Part shown: positions 7,131 to 18,927 of the stretch, one piece after another
How the letters are laid out: each line of letters opens with the position of its first letter
Position numbering within the stretch: position 1 is the first letter of the stretch
Source: Peptococcaceae bacterium
GTDB lineage: Bacteria; Bacillota; Peptococcia; Peptococcales; Peptococcaceae
NCBI GenBank assembly: GCA_030524315.1
Contig: JAUNGU010000013.1
Coordinates: 1-37,953, forward strand
Direction of reading: 5' to 3'
DNA: 37,953 nucleotides
The notes under the pieces: model-generated
Databases searched by the model: none
What the model was told of the DNA's origin: nothing
What the model saw: only the letters and a program-made list of their open reading frames with translations
Position numbers and translations under genes: made by a program

Positions 7131-8255
7131 ATGCAGCTTGACGCACTGACCCTCACAGATTGGCGCAATTATCCGGCCCTGTCCCTTGAGCTCTACCCGA
7201 TGCTCAATATTTTTCTCGGGGCCAACGGCCAGGGCAAGACCAATCTTCTCGAAAGCATCTATTATCTCTGTTACGGCAAGAATTTTCGCGGCAACAAGGA
7301 CCGGGAGCTGGTGCGCTGGGAGCGGGAATATTTTCGCATTGAGGGCGACTATGTCATGGACGAGACGGCGCGGGTGCAGCATTTGGCAATTTATGTGGAC
7401 GCCGGCGGGCGCAAGCGGCTGCGCTTAAACGGCGTCAAGTACAGCCGCATCGGTCAGCTATCGGCGCGGCTAGCGGCGGTGCTCTTTACGCCGGATGATC
7501 TCTTGGTGATCAAGGGCAGCCCCTCGGCGCGTCGCCGCTTCATCGACCGCGAGCTCGACGCCCTCTATCCCGACTACAGCACGGGCCGCCACGCTTATGA
7601 GCGCGTGCTTGCCCAGCGCAGCGAGCTTCTCAAGGAGATTCGCCGCGGCCGCGCTGACGCGCGCATGCTCGTGCCCTGGAATTTGCAGCTGGTGGATTTT
7701 GGCGTGGGCATGATTCGCCGCCGTCTCGAGCTTCTGGCCTTTCTCGTGCCCCAGGCGCGGCGGGTGCATCAGTTTCTCACGGGCGGCGCAGCGAGCTTCA
7801 ACGTCACCTATCAGTCGAGTCTGGGCGATGTCCTCCACGAGGGCGACGACGCCATGAAGCAGATTTTCATGGACCATCTGGCAGCCACCCAGGCCGAGGA
7901 AATTGCCCGCGGCCAAAACCTCGTCGGTCCCCACCGCGACGATTTGATTTTCTACGAAAAGGGCGTGGATCTGCGCACCTTTGGCAGCCAGGGCCAGCAG
8001 CGTACGGCGATTTTGGCCATGAAGATGGCAGCCATCGACGCCTACGAAAAGCACCTCGGCCAAAAGCCCCTCTTGCTCCTCGATGACGTCATGAGCGAGC
8101 TGGACATGAGCCGCCAGCGCGCCGTCATGGAAATCGTCGTCAAAAAGAAAATCCAGACCTTCATCACCGGCACGGAAATGCCTTTTTCCTTCAAGCAATT
8201 TGGCTACGACCCGATTTTTCACATTGACGGCGGCCAGGTTCAAAAAAATTCCTAG
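7131..8255 (+). CDS. recF: DNA replication and repair protein RecF
   Basis: Protein of 374 residues; ATG at 7131, one base after the dnaN stop, with no strong ribosome site, so translation is probably coupled to dnaN. RecF is an SMC-like ATPase that helps load RecA at gapped DNA with RecO and RecR. Walker A GANGQGKTNLL is at residues 30-40, the ABC-type signature appears as SQGQQRTAILAMKMA, and Walker B as LLLLDDVMSELD. The yaaA (S4-domain) gene that often lies between dnaN and recF in Bacillus is absent. A terminator overlaps its stop codon. Confidence 0.96.
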   Translation: MQLDALTLTDWRNYPALSLELYPMLNIFLGANGQGKTNLLESIYYLCYGKNFRGNKDRELVRWEREYFRIEGDYVMDETARVQHLAIYVDAGGRKRLRLNGVKYSRIGQLSARLAAVLFTPDDLLVIKGSPSARRRFIDRELDALYPDYSTGRHAYERVLAQRSELLKEIRRGRADARMLVPWNLQLVDFGVGMIRRRLELLAFLVPQARRVHQFLTGGAASFNVTYQSSLGDVLHEGDDAMKQIFMDHLAATQAEEIARGQNLVGPHRDDLIFYEKGVDLRTFGSQGQQRTAILAMKMAAIDAYEKHLGQKPLLLLDDVMSELDMSRQRAVMEIVVKKKIQTFITGTEMPFSFKQFGYDPIFHIDGGQVQKNS

Positions 8256-8285
8256 CACAGTCCTCTGGGCTGTGCTAATTTTTTG
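8253..8285 (+). terminator. Intrinsic terminator after recF
   Basis: Perfect 8-bp stem TAGCACAG (8253-8260) and CTGTGCTA (8270-8277), 9-base loop, then ATTTTTT. It includes the recF stop codon, so it ends the dnaA-dnaN-recF transcription unit before the separate gyrB promoter. Confidence 0.85.
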
Positions 8286-8373
8286 GGCGCAGGTGGGCTC
8301 AGCCGAAAATTTTCGGGCTTAAAAAGACAGCGGAGTACAAAATCATTGGATTTGCAAAAAACTGGCCTTAAAA

Positions 8374-8402
8374 TTGAAATAAGGGCGGTTCTATGATATA
8401 AT
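8374..8402 (+). promoter_or_regulatory. SigA-type promoter of gyrBA
   Basis: TTGAAA (8374-8379), a 17-bp spacer, and TATAAT (8397-8402). Initiation near 8409 would give a gyrB leader of about 85 bases that contains a terminator-like hairpin. Confidence 0.85.
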
Positions 8403-8433
8403 TTTACTGTTAGCGTTTTGAAAAAATTCTGTG

Positions 8434-8459
8434 GGGTCCTGAGACCCTTTTTTATTTTT
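8434..8459 (+). terminator. Terminator-like hairpin in the gyrB leader (possible attenuator)
   Basis: GGGTC (8434-8438) and GACCC (8443-8447) close a short stem with loop CTGA, followed by TTTTTTATTTTT. It sits between the gyrB promoter and the gyrB start. The stem is only 5 bp, so termination is probably partial. Confidence 0.55.
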
Positions 8460-8461
8460 AG

Positions 8462-10432
<1,971 letters not shown>

Positions 10433-10443
10433 GGAGGCTTTTT

Positions 10444-12882
10444 ATGGATCAGAACTATACCCACGGCACCATTGAAAACCGTAATATAGTCGATGAAATG
10501 AAAGAATCCTTTATCGACTATTCGATGAGCGTCATCACCTCACGCGCCCTGCCGGATGTGCGCGACGGTCTCAAGCCGGTGCATCGCCGCATCCTCTACT
10601 CGATGTACAAAACCAACATGACCCCGGACAGACCCCACAAAAAATCTGCCCACATTGTCGGCAATGTGCTCGCCAACTATCACCCTCACGGCGACTTGGC
10701 GGTCTACGATGCGATGGTACGTCTGGCGCAGCCCTTCAGCATGCGCTATCCGCTGGTCGACGGCCAGGGCAACTTTGGGAACATCGACGGCTACCAGGCA
10801 GCGGCCCAGCGTTACACCGAAGCGCGCATGACGCGCCTGGCGCAGGAAATGCTGCGCGACATCGAAAAGGAAACCGTCGACTACACGGCGACCTACGACG
10901 AATCCAGTGAGGAGCCAACGGTGCTGCCATCGCGCTATCCAAACCTCCTCGTCAACGGCACCTCGGGCATCGCCGTCGGCATGGCGACAAACATGCCGCC
11001 CCACAATTTGCGTGATGTGACCAACGCCATGGTCGCCCTCATTGATGACCCAACCATCGATGACGAAAAGCTCATCAACATCATCAAGAGCCCGGATTTT
11101 CCAACGGGCGGCATCATCATGGGTCTTTCCGGCGTGCGTGACGCCTACCTGACGGGCCGCGGCGCCATCACCGTGCGCGCCCGCACCAACATCGAAAAAA
11201 TGGCCAACGGCAAGAGCCGCATCATTGTCACCGAGATTCCTTACCAGGTCAACAAGGCGCGCCTCGTCGAAAAAATCGCCAACCTCGTCAAGGAAAAGAC
11301 CATCGACGGCATCACCGCCCTGCGCGACGAATCCAACCGCGAGGGCATCCGCATCGTCGTCGAGCTGCGCCGCGACGTCAATCCCCAGGTGGCCATCAAC
11401 CAGCTCTACAAGCACACGGCGCTCCAGGATAACTTCAACGTCATCAATCTGGCGCTCGTGGACGGCGTGCCACGGATTCTTTCGCTGCGCGAAATCATGG
11501 TCCTCTACCTCGACCATCAGGAGGACGTCATTGTCCGCCGCACCCGCTACGACCTGCGCAAGGCCGAAGAACGGGCGCACATTGTCGAAGGCCTGAAAAT
11601 CGCCGTCGACAACATTGACGAGGTCATCGCCATCATCCGCTCCTCCTACGACGACGCCGAATCCAAGGCGCGCTTGGGCGAGCGCTTCGGCATGAGCGAC
11701 CGCCAGGCCCAAGCCGTCATCGAAATGCAGCTGCGCCGTCTCCAAGGCTTGAACGTGGAGAAATTGGAAGCCGAATTGGCCGACTTATTGGCGCGCATTG
11801 CCGAATACAAGGCCATCCTCGCCGACGAGGCCAAGGTCATGCAGATCATCCGCGATGAGCTTTCCGAAATTGCCGAGAAATTTGGCGACGAGCGCCGCAC
11901 AGAAATTTCCTTCAGCAAGGACGACATCAACGTCGAAGACCTCATTGCCGAGGAGGACATGGTCATCACCATCAGCCACGCCGGTTACATCAAGCGCATG
12001 CCAATGGACAGCTACCGCAACCAGAAGCGCGGCGGCCGCGGCGTCAACGCCTCCAACATGAAGGAAGACGACTTCATCGAAAACATCTTCATCACCACCA
12101 CCCACCACACCATGAATTTCTTTACCAATCGTGGGCGTCTCTTGCGCCTCAAAACCTTCGAAATTCCGGAAAACAACCGTGGTGGCCGCGGCACGGCGAT
12201 GATCAATCTCCTCAAGCTGGGTAAGGACGAAAAAGTCACCACCGTGCTGCCACTGCGCACGGGCGACGTCGAAGGCTTCCTCACCTGCGTCACCGCCAGC
12301 GGCATGATCAAGAAAACCGCCATCAGCGAATACCAGAGCTCTCGCAACGACGGCATCAAGGCCATCAATCTCAAGGCGGGCGACGAGCTCATCGACGTCC
12401 ACGTCACCTCTGGCGAGGACGAGCTCATCATCGTTAGCCGTGAGGGCAACGCCATTCGCTTTAACGAAGCCGACGTCAATCCGACCGGCCGCTCCACCGC
12501 CGGTGTGCGCGGCATGCGCCTGAGCGCCGACGACCGCGTCGTGGCCATGGACATTGTCAAGGACGATTGTGACCTCCTCGTCATCAGCGAAAACGGCTAC
12601 GGCAAACGCACGCCGCTGGCCGAATACCACACTCAGATTCGCGGCGGCAAGGGTGTCACCACCCTCAAGGTCTCTGCTAAGACCGGCAAGCTCACCGCGG
12701 CCCTCGTCGTTCGCGGCAACGAAGAAATCATGGTCACCAGCCGCGAAGGCACCATCATCCGCACTTCTGTCTCGGATATTTCTGTGCTCAACCGCGCCAC
12801 CCAGGGCGTCAAAATCATGCGTCTTGATGAGGGGGACACGGTCATTGACACCGCCCGCTTTGTGGACGACAAGCAGGAATAA
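10444..12882 (+). CDS. gyrA: DNA gyrase subunit A
   Basis: Protein of 812 residues; ATG at 10444 follows AAGGAGG that overlaps the gyrB stop. GyrA carries the DNA breakage-reunion site and the DNA-wrapping C-terminal pinwheel. The N-terminal SFIDYSMSVITSRALPDVRDGLKPV is the family signature. The catalytic tyrosine is Tyr124 in AAQRYTEARM. The GyrA box is QKRGGRG near residues 527-533, which separates true gyrase from topoisomerase IV. The quinolone-resistance stretch reads HPHGDLAVYDAMVRLAQ, with alanine where E. coli has Ser83. Co-transcribed with gyrB. No clear terminator is seen after it. Confidence 0.98.
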   Translation: MDQNYTHGTIENRNIVDEMKESFIDYSMSVITSRALPDVRDGLKPVHRRILYSMYKTNMTPDRPHKKSAHIVGNVLANYHPHGDLAVYDAMVRLAQPFSMRYPLVDGQGNFGNIDGYQAAAQRYTEARMTRLAQEMLRDIEKETVDYTATYDESSEEPTVLPSRYPNLLVNGTSGIAVGMATNMPPHNLRDVTNAMVALIDDPTIDDEKLINIIKSPDFPTGGIIMGLSGVRDAYLTGRGAITVRARTNIEKMANGKSRIIVTEIPYQVNKARLVEKIANLVKEKTIDGITALRDESNREGIRIVVELRRDVNPQVAINQLYKHTALQDNFNVINLALVDGVPRILSLREIMVLYLDHQEDVIVRRTRYDLRKAEERAHIVEGLKIAVDNIDEVIAIIRSSYDDAESKARLGERFGMSDRQAQAVIEMQLRRLQGLNVEKLEAELADLLARIAEYKAILADEAKVMQIIRDELSEIAEKFGDERRTEISFSKDDINVEDLIAEEDMVITISHAGYIKRMPMDSYRNQKRGGRGVNASNMKEDDFIENIFITTTHHTMNFFTNRGRLLRLKTFEIPENNRGGRGTAMINLLKLGKDEKVTTVLPLRTGDVEGFLTCVTASGMIKKTAISEYQSSRNDGIKAINLKAGDELIDVHVTSGEDELIIVSREGNAIRFNEADVNPTGRSTAGVRGMRLSADDRVVAMDIVKDDCDLLVISENGYGKRTPLAEYHTQIRGGKGVTTLKVSAKTGKLTAALVVRGNEEIMVTSREGTIIRTSVSDISVLNRATQGVKIMRLDEGDTVIDTARFVDDKQE

Positions 12883-13049
12883 TTGCGGCGAATAATTGTT
12901 GTATACCTTCCCTTTGAAGATATTATTAAACCTTATTTTCTATATTTTTAGGATTAAATATATAACGATTCTATCAGCCTTTTTATTGACCTTTTTTGAA
13001 AATTATAATAGTATTCAATAAATAGATGTGATATTATAGTTGTATGATG

Positions 13050-13084
13050 AATCTATCTCAGACAAACATCTGGGATTATAGATT
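13050..13084 (+). promoter_or_regulatory. Inverted repeat just before the XRE regulator gene
   Basis: AATCTAT (13050-13056) and ATAGATT (13078-13084) form outer arms, and CTCAGA/TCTGGG extends the pairing inward. The right arm abuts the GAGGTGAT ribosome site. The 215-bp gap 12883-13097 is otherwise AT-rich with -10-like TATAAT at 13004-13009 and TATTAT at 13032-13037, neither with a well-spaced -35. The repeat may be an operator for self-regulation or an RNA hairpin. Confidence 0.45.
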
Positions 13085-13097
13085 GAGGTGATAACGA

Positions 13098-13427
13098 ATG
13101 TCGATTGGAAAACGTTTGGAAGAGCTCATTACTTACCGAAACACCAATGTGAATCGCGTTGCTAGAAAGGCGGGGATCAGCCCCCAAACCATTTATGGCA
13201 TCATCAAGCGTGACAACACAAAGGTGGACATCAACATCCTAATGGCTCTTGCAAAGGAATTGGACGTGACCTTGGATTTTTTCTCAGGTGGTCCTCTCAA
13301 TGCGGAAGACGTCGAGCTTGAAACCTTCGTCAGCCGTTACCGCGAGCTAGACGCCCACGGTAAAAGAATTGTCAAAGAGCTCATCAGCCTCGAGCTGGAA
13401 CGCGTCAATGAAGAAAAATCCCATTGA
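13098..13427 (+). CDS. XRE-family helix-turn-helix regulator
   Basis: Protein of 109 residues; ATG at 13098 behind GAGGTGAT. The N-terminal half is a Cro/CI-type helix-turn-helix (GKRLEELITYRNTNVNRVARKAGISPQTIYGIIKRD, recognition helix near SPQTIYGI), followed by ILMALAKELDVTLDFFSG, typical of XRE repressors. The C-terminal 50 residues are charged and helical (LETFVSRYRELDAHGKRIVKELISLEL) and may mediate dimerisation. It stands alone between gyrA and mnmE, has an AT-rich upstream region with an inverted repeat and its own terminator, and its target is unknown. Autoregulation is plausible. Confidence 0.85.
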   Translation: MSIGKRLEELITYRNTNVNRVARKAGISPQTIYGIIKRDNTKVDINILMALAKELDVTLDFFSGGPLNAEDVELETFVSRYRELDAHGKRIVKELISLELERVNEEKSH

Positions 13428-13468
13428 CGCGTGAGCCAAGTCCCTAGAATTTTACAACCAGAAAATTG

Positions 13469-13500
13469 ACAGCCCAGCAGCCCTGGGCTGTTTGTTTTTG
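13469..13500 (+). terminator. Intrinsic terminator after the XRE gene
   Basis: Perfect 9-bp stem ACAGCCCAG (13469-13477) and CTGGGCTGT (13483-13491) with a 5-base loop, then TTGTTTTTG. It separates the regulator from mnmE. Confidence 0.85.
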
Positions 13501-13531
13501 TGTCCTTTTCTTTTCATCTGGCGGGCGGTTG

Positions 13532-13540
13532 TGATACACT
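13532..13540 (+). promoter_or_regulatory. Candidate extended -10 promoter for mnmE
   Basis: TGATACACT fits an extended -10 (TGn then TACACT at 13535-13540); the -35 region (TTTCAT, 13512-13517) is weak but correctly spaced at 17 bp. It is the only promoter-like site between the XRE terminator and mnmE. Confidence 0.5.
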
Positions 13541-13575
13541 TAGAGCAGATTATTCATGCAAAGCGAGGTAGTACC

Positions 13576-14946
13576 ATGGGCACAAGTGACACGATAGCAG
13601 CGATTATTACGGCGCCGGGGCGGGCGGCGGTGGGGATCATTCGGCTGAGCGGTCCTGATGCCGTCCGTATTGGCGCGGCCCTCTATGAGGGGCGGGCGGA
13701 TTTGGCGCAGGCGGCGTCCCACACCATCCACTATGGCTGGGTGGTTGATGGGCGCGCGGCGCGGCGCATCGACGAGGCGCTGTTTTTGCTGATGCGCGCG
13801 CCTCGAAGCTACACAGGCGAGGACGTCGTTGAGATCCAATGCCACGGCGGCATCACGGCGACCAGGGAGATCCTCGCCCTTTGCCTGCGCGCAGGCGCCC
13901 GGCTCGCCGAGGAGGGGGAATTTACCAAGCGTGCCTTTATCAACGGCAAGCTGGATCTGACCCGCGCCGAGGCGATTATGGACATTGTCGATGCCAAAAG
14001 CGAGGCGGCGCTCTCCCAGGCGGTGGCCCAAAAAAGCGGCGTGCTTTCGGCGCGCATCCAGGCGGTGCGCGAGGATGTGCTCGAGCTCATCGCCTTCATC
14101 CAGGCGGACCTCGACTATCCCGAGGACGACATTGAGCGCCTGGATGACGACGCCTTGCGCACGCGCACCGAGGCCTGCGCCGCTGCCACCGGTGGTCTGA
14201 TTCGCTCGGGCCAGCGCGGCAAAATCATTCGCGAGGGCATTCGCCTGGCCATTTGCGGCCAACCGAATGTGGGCAAGTCGAGCCTCCTCAACGCCCTATT
14301 GGGCCGCGAGCGCGCCATTGTCACCGACATTGCCGGGACGACCCGCGACATTGTCACCGAATATTTGACGATTGCCGGTATCCCAGTGGAGATCCTCGAC
14401 ACGGCGGGCATTCGCGAGACGGCAGACGTCATCGAGGCCATTGGCGTCGAGCGCGCCAAGGACGCCGGTGCCGGGGCGGATCTCGTCCTCTATGTGGTCG
14501 ATGCCCAGCGGGGCCTCGATGACGAAGACCGCGCCTTCCTCGCCTCCTTGGGCGAAAAGCCTTGCCTCCTTGTGGTCAACAAGGTGGATCTCGCCGATGC
14601 CAGCGCGGTGCTGGACGCCTGGCAGGGTTCGGCGGTGGCGATTTCGGCCAAGCACGCGGGCGGCCTTGAGGCCCTCGAGGAGAAAATCGCTGCCCTCCTC
14701 CTTGAGGATGCGGCCATCGGCACAGGTCAGGACGCCGTCGTCTCAAACGCGCGCCATCTGGCACTGCTGGAGCGTACCGAGGACGACCTCGAAAGCTTCA
14801 TCCAGGGGCTTGAGCTGGGCATGAGCAAGGACATTCTCGTCATCGACTTGCAGCACGCCTGGGAAAACCTCGGCCTCATCACCGGCGAGACGGCGTCTGA
14901 GGACCTCATCGACACGATTTTTTCGAAATTCTGTCTAGGAAAATAG
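13576..14946 (+). CDS. mnmE: tRNA modification GTPase MnmE
   Basis: Protein of 456 residues. ATG at 13576 ([20 protein letters not shown]) behind GAGGTAG is chosen; the frame is open further upstream only through the terminator. MnmE, with MnmG, adds the (carboxymethyl)aminomethyl group at U34 of certain tRNAs. The N-terminal tetrahydrofolate-binding domain is followed by a helical domain interrupted by the G domain. G1 is GQPNVGKSS near 228-236, switch region [11 protein letters not shown]3 DTAGIRET, G4 NKVD. The C-terminal CLGK ends the protein, matching the catalytic C[IL]GK motif. It is 17 bp upstream of mnmG. Identification is certain. Confidence 0.97.
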   Translation: MGTSDTIAAIITAPGRAAVGIIRLSGPDAVRIGAALYEGRADLAQAASHTIHYGWVVDGRAARRIDEALFLLMRAPRSYTGEDVVEIQCHGGITATREILALCLRAGARLAEEGEFTKRAFINGKLDLTRAEAIMDIVDAKSEAALSQAVAQKSGVLSARIQAVREDVLELIAFIQADLDYPEDDIERLDDDALRTRTEACAAATGGLIRSGQRGKIIREGIRLAICGQPNVGKSSLLNALLGRERAIVTDIAGTTRDIVTEYLTIAGIPVEILDTAGIRETADVIEAIGVERAKDAGAGADLVLYVVDAQRGLDDEDRAFLASLGEKPCLLVVNKVDLADASAVLDAWQGSAVAISAKHAGGLEALEEKIAALLLEDAAIGTGQDAVVSNARHLALLERTEDDLESFIQGLELGMSKDILVIDLQHAWENLGLITGETASEDLIDTIFSKFCLGK

Positions 14947-14963
14947 CTTTTAGGAGAACTTCC

Positions 14964-16862
14964 ATGGAAAAAATTTACGATTATCCCACCACCTACGATG
15001 TGATCGTCGTCGGTGGCGGCCATGCAGGCTGCGAGGCGGCGCTGGCCTGTGCGAAAATGGGCCACGAGACCCTGCTTTGCACCATCAGCCTCGATCACAT
15101 TGCCCTCCTGCCCTGCAATCCCTCCATTGGCGGCCCGGCCAAGGCCCACCTCGTGCGCGAGCTCGATGCCCTGGGCGGGAGCATGGGCGAGGTGGCCGAC
15201 GAGTGTCTGATCCAGATGCGCGTCCTCAACACCTCCAAGGGCCCGGCGGTCCATTCCCTGCGCGCCCAGATGGACAAGGCCCTCTATCAGCGCACCATGA
15301 CCAAGCGCTTGGAGCACACCGATCACCTCACCGTCAAGCAATTCATCGCCGAGGCGCTCGTCATAGAGGACGGCGAGGCGCGCGGCGTCATCGACCACAC
15401 CGGCGTCTGCTACCACGGCAAGCGCGTCATTCTCTGCACCGGCACCTATCTCAAAAGCCGTGTCATCATCGGCGAATACAGCGCCCAGTCGGGCCCCCAG
15501 GGGCAGCTTGCGGCGATGCATCTGTCGGATTCCCTGCGCGCGGCGGGCTTTGACGTGGTGCGCTTCAAGACGGGGACACCGGCGCGCGTCGATGTGCGCA
15601 GCGTAGACTATAGCAAGATGGAGGAGCAGCCGAGCGACGCCAACGAGATGCATTTCTCTTTTTGGCATGCGCACGATTTTGACAACCAGCTGCCAAAAAT
15701 CAGCTGCCATTTAACTTATACAAACGAAGAAACCCACCGCATCATCCGCGCCAACCTTGATCGTTCCCCGCTTTATTCGGGATTCATTGAGGGCACGGGG
15801 CCACGTTACTGTCCGTCAATTGAGGACAAGGTTGTGCGCTTTAGCGACAAGAGCCGCCATCAGCTTTTTGTCGAGCCAGAGGGATTGGACACGACTGAGC
15901 TCTATATTCAGGGCTTTTCCTCGAGCCTGCCGATGGATGTGCAGCTCGAGATGATCCACACCCTGCCGGGGCTCGAGGAGTGCGAGGTCATGCGCCCGGC
16001 CTATGCCATCGAGTACGACCTCATCAATCCATTGGAGCTGCGTCCGAGCCTCGAGACTAAGCGCGTGGGCGGCCTCTACTGCGCCGGGCAGATCAACGGC
16101 ACCTCGGGATACGAGGAGGCGGCGGCCCAGGGGCTCCTCGCGGGCATCAACGCGAGCCTGTCTCTGCGCGGCCGCGAGCCCCTCATTCTCGGCCGTCACG
16201 AGGCCTACCTCGGCGTCCTCATTGACGACCTCGTCACCAAGGGTACCAACGAGCCCTATCGCATGCTCACTTCCCGCTGCGAATATCGTCTGCTCCTGCG
16301 CGAGGACAACGCCGACCAGAGGCTCTGCGATTACGGCCATGACGTGGGGCTTCTGAGCGACGAGAAATACGCCCGCTACCAGGCGCGCCAGGCCAACATT
16401 GCCCACGAAATGCAGCGGCTTGAGGCGACAATGCTGCGCCCTGCCGAGGCCGAGGCGATGCTTGTCGCTTGCGAGAGCGAGCCCTTGCACCGCGCCATGA
16501 GCCTGGCCCAGCTCCTCAAGCGGCCCCAGGTCCATTACGAGGATCTCCTCGCCTACGGTTTTGGCGACGCGGCGCTCACGCCCGAGGAGACCCGCGAAAT
16601 TGAAACCATCATCACCTACACGGGCTACATTGCTAAGCAAGAGGAGCAGGTCGCTCGCGCTGCCAAGCTCGAGAGCCGCCGCCTGCCGGAGGATATGGAC
16701 TATAGCCAGGTCGTCAATTTGCGCCTGGAGGCGCGGCAGAAGCTTGACGCCGTGCGGCCGGAAACCGTCGGCCAGGCGATCCGCATTTCCGGCGTCAATC
16801 CGGCGGACATCACGGCGCTGCTCGTCTGGCTCGAGCATCAGCGGAGGGTGCAGCATGACTGA
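14964..16862 (+). CDS. mnmG: tRNA uridine-5-carboxymethylaminomethyl synthesis enzyme MnmG
   Basis: Protein of 632 residues; ATG at 14964 behind TAGGAG. MnmG is the FAD- and NADH-dependent partner of MnmE in U34 tRNA modification. The Rossmann FAD motif [14 protein letters not shown] lies near residues 13-26. The family segments [34 protein letters not shown] and the C-terminal [21 protein letters not shown] follow in order. Both conserved cysteine regions appear intact. Length is normal. It overlaps rsmG by 8 bp, in the classic gidA-gidB order. Confidence 0.97.
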   Translation: MEKIYDYPTTYDVIVVGGGHAGCEAALACAKMGHETLLCTISLDHIALLPCNPSIGGPAKAHLVRELDALGGSMGEVADECLIQMRVLNTSKGPAVHSLRAQMDKALYQRTMTKRLEHTDHLTVKQFIAEALVIEDGEARGVIDHTGVCYHGKRVILCTGTYLKSRVIIGEYSAQSGPQGQLAAMHLSDSLRAAGFDVVRFKTGTPARVDVRSVDYSKMEEQPSDANEMHFSFWHAHDFDNQLPKISCHLTYTNEETHRIIRANLDRSPLYSGFIEGTGPRYCPSIEDKVVRFSDKSRHQLFVEPEGLDTTELYIQGFSSSLPMDVQLEMIHTLPGLEECEVMRPAYAIEYDLINPLELRPSLETKRVGGLYCAGQINGTSGYEEAAAQGLLAGINASLSLRGREPLILGRHEAYLGVLIDDLVTKGTNEPYRMLTSRCEYRLLLREDNADQRLCDYGHDVGLLSDEKYARYQARQANIAHEMQRLEATMLRPAEAEAMLVACESEPLHRAMSLAQLLKRPQVHYEDLLAYGFGDAALTPEETREIETIITYTGYIAKQEEQVARAAKLESRRLPEDMDYSQVVNLRLEARQKLDAVRPETVGQAIRISGVNPADITALLVWLEHQRRVQHD

Positions 16863-17565
16863 GATGAGACAATGGATTGAGACCCTGCTCGTGCCAGCCT
16901 TTGGGCTGGATGCGGCGCAGGTGGACAAATTTGTGCGCTACTACGACCTGCTCATCGACTGGAACAGCCGCATGAACCTGACGGCCATTACTGAGCCGCG
17001 GGCCGTCGCCGAAAAGCATTTCTACGACAGCCTCCTGATCACCCAGAGCATCCACTTCCAGCCCGATGAACGCCTCATTGACATTGGCAGCGGCGCAGGC
17101 TTTCCGGGGATTCCCCTGGCGATCGCCTGTCCTAGGGTGCAAATCGACCTCCTCGATAGCTTGGGCAAGCGGGTGCGCTTTCTCGAAGCGGTGGCTGAGG
17201 ATCTAGGCCTCGATAACGTCAGCGCCTACCACGATCGCGCCGAGCTTTTCTGCAAGGGCGCACGTCGCGAGTCCTACGATTGGGCCATCGCCCGCGCTGT
17301 GGCGGCGCTGCCGGTGCTCTGCGAATACGCCCTGCCCTTTGTGCGCGAAGGCGGCAGCTTCATTGCCAGCAAGGGCCCGCGCGGGATGCAGGAGCTGGAC
17401 GAAGCGGCGCGCGCCATGCAAGCCCTCGGCGGCCGCTACGAGCTGCATTTTCACCACGACCTCCCCGGCGGCGAGGCGCGCGACTACTTCCTCATCAAAA
17501 AAATCGCGCCAACGCCGAAGCGCTTCCCGCGCAAACCAGGGGAAGCGATGCGTAAGCCCTTGTGA
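16855..17565 (+). CDS. rsmG: 16S rRNA (guanine-527-N7)-methyltransferase RsmG
   Basis: Protein of 236 residues; the ATG at 16855 lies inside the end of mnmG and is preceded by GGAGGG, so translation is probably coupled. RsmG methylates G527 of 16S rRNA with S-adenosylmethionine. Family features are [17 protein letters not shown] near the start, the SAM-binding loop [17 protein letters not shown] and the following [15 protein letters not shown]. The C-terminus is basic ([22 protein letters not shown]). It ends the mnmE-mnmG-rsmG operon; two hairpin terminators follow. The noc gene found here in Bacillus is absent. Confidence 0.96.
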   Translation: MTEMRQWIETLLVPAFGLDAAQVDKFVRYYDLLIDWNSRMNLTAITEPRAVAEKHFYDSLLITQSIHFQPDERLIDIGSGAGFPGIPLAIACPRVQIDLLDSLGKRVRFLEAVAEDLGLDNVSAYHDRAELFCKGARRESYDWAIARAVAALPVLCEYALPFVREGGSFIASKGPRGMQELDEAARAMQALGGRYELHFHHDLPGGEARDYFLIKKIAPTPKRFPRKPGEAMRKPL

Positions 17566-17653
17566 CTGTCTGTGATGAGCGGACATCGCTTGAAAATGAG
17601 TAAAACAATTGCATAATAGAAATGATGTTCGTACTATTTGCGGCATCAATACT

Positions 17654-17689
17654 AAAAAAGGTTTTCCAAAAATGTGGAAAACCTTTTTT
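17654..17689 (+). terminator. Intrinsic terminator after rsmG
   Basis: A perfect 15-bp stem, AAAAAAGGTTTTCCA (17654-17668) and TGGAAAACCTTTTTT (17675-17689) with a 6-base loop, carries its own T-run. It ends the mnmEG-rsmG unit; since the stem is AT-symmetrical it may also work on the minus strand. Confidence 0.85.
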
Positions 17690-17707
17690 GTTGGAAAATC
17701 CTTATAA

Positions 17708-17744
17708 AAAAATCCTCGCTTGCAGCACGCAGGCGAGGATTTTT
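17708..17744 (-). terminator. Intrinsic terminator after the threonine aldolase gene
   Basis: On the minus strand a 12-bp stem (plus arms AAAAATCCTCGC 17708-17719 and GCGAGGATTTTT 17733-17744) is followed by a T-rich run. It lies 16 bp after the stop of the minus-strand gene and faces the rsmG terminator, separating the convergent units. Confidence 0.85.
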
Positions 17745-17760
17745 CGCATTCTGGGGAAAA

Positions 17761-18804
17761 CTAGCTGAGATAAGAGAGGGCGGAGACGAGGGCGTCGACC
17801 TCCAGGGGATCGGTGCTCCAGCTGGTGCAGAGACGGACGATGCGGCGGCCGTCGGCGCTGGCGCCAAAGTCTTCATAGACAAAGGTGCGGCCGAGGGCGT
17901 GGCATTGCTCCTTATTTAATAGAAGGAATTGTTGATTGGTGGCGCTTTCAGTGTAGAGGTCGACGCCGGCAGCGCGGGCGCCTTCGCGGATGCGCAGCGC
18001 CTGCTTGTCGGCTTCCGCGCCGAGGCGGGCGTAGTCGCCGTTTTTGAAGAGGGTGTAGAACTGGATGCCCATGAGCCAGCCCTTGGCGAGGACGGCGCCC
18101 TGCTGCTTCATTTGCGCCTTGAAGCGGCGCTTGAGGGCGTCGTTGGTGATGACCATGGCTTCGCCAAAGAGGGCGCCGCATTTGGTGCCGCCGATGGTGA
18201 AGGCGTCGCAGAGAGCCGCCAGGTCCCAGAGGGTGACATCGTTGCCTTCGGCGCCGAGGGCGTAGGCCAGGCGCGCGCCGTCGACGTAGAGATAGAGGTC
18301 GTTGTCCTCGCAGACGTCCTTGAGCAGCTGCAGCTCTTCGAGGGTGTAGAGGCCGCCGTATTCCGTCGGCTGGGAAATGTAGACCATGCGCGGCTCGGTG
18401 AGGTATTCGGCGGCGCCCGCTTCCTGGTAGGCGCTGACGATTTTTTCGACGTCTGCAGCGGTAAGTTTGCCATCAGTGGATGCAGGCGCGGCGGTGAGAA
18501 TTTTGTGGCCGGTGGCTTCAATCGATGCGCATTCGTGGCCGACAATGTGGCCCGTCTCGGCAGCAATGACGCTTTCCGTTGGGCGCAGGGCAGCGGCGTG
18601 AATGGTCAGATTGGCCTGGGTGGCGCCGGGGAAAAAATGAATGTCGGCATCCTCCCAGCCAATCTCCTCGCGCAGGAGATCGATCGCTGCGTGGCAGAGG
18701 CCGTCGTCGCCGTAGCCTGCAAAATCCTCGCTGTTGGAACTTTCGAGCACATGCAAAATAGCTGGAATGCAGCCGCGGCTGTAATCGTTGTTCATTCGAA
18801 TCAT
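17761..18804 (-). CDS. Low-specificity L-threonine aldolase-like PLP enzyme
   Basis: Protein of 347 residues; ATG at 18804 behind AGAGGAC. The sequence matches the beta-eliminating lyase/threonine aldolase family (fold type I PLP enzymes) that split L-threonine or L-allo-threonine into glycine and acetaldehyde. Visible features are MNNDYSRGCIPAIL at the N-terminus, the ETGHIVGHECASIEATGHKI segment, the YLYVDGARLAYAL motif with the PLP-contacting aspartate, and IGGTKCGALFG with the probable PLP lysine near residue 208. It is a single-gene unit with its own promoter and terminator, unrelated to the ParABS genes on its other side. The substrate is inferred from family. Confidence 0.85.
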   Translation of the reverse strand: MIRMNNDYSRGCIPAILHVLESSNSEDFAGYGDDGLCHAAIDLLREEIGWEDADIHFFPGATQANLTIHAAALRPTESVIAAETGHIVGHECASIEATGHKILTAAPASTDGKLTAADVEKIVSAYQEAGAAEYLTEPRMVYISQPTEYGGLYTLEELQLLKDVCEDNDLYLYVDGARLAYALGAEGNDVTLWDLAALCDAFTIGGTKCGALFGEAMVITNDALKRRFKAQMKQQGAVLAKGWLMGIQFYTLFKNGDYARLGAEADKQALRIREGARAAGVDLYTESATNQQFLLLNKEQCHALGRTFVYEDFGASADGRRIVRLCTSWSTDPLEVDALVSALSYLS

Positions 18805-18838
18805 GGTTGTCCTCTTTTCTGTCGTTGGATTTGATTTC

Positions 18839-18867
18839 AGTATACTGAATCCCTGGCGGCATTGCAA
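18839..18867 (-). promoter_or_regulatory. SigA-type promoter of the threonine aldolase gene
   Basis: On the minus strand TTGCAA (18867-18862), a 17-bp spacer and TATACT (18844-18839). It is about 35 bases upstream of the start codon and divergent from parA. Confidence 0.8.
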
Positions 18868-18927
18868 TTTTTATTGTGTAAATTTGATGAAATTCAGCCT
18901 TTTTGGGTGGAAAGCCTTTATCCGAAA

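Noticed and set aside
15816..16928. Long minus-strand open frames opposite mnmG, gyrA, gyrB, parB and others
   Set aside because: They are antisense shadows of GC-rich genes with regular codon use; no ribosome site and no family resemblance.
17673..17681. DnaA box TGTGGAAAA after rsmG
   Set aside because: It lies in the arm of a perfect terminator stem and is isolated from the origin clusters; most likely coincidence.
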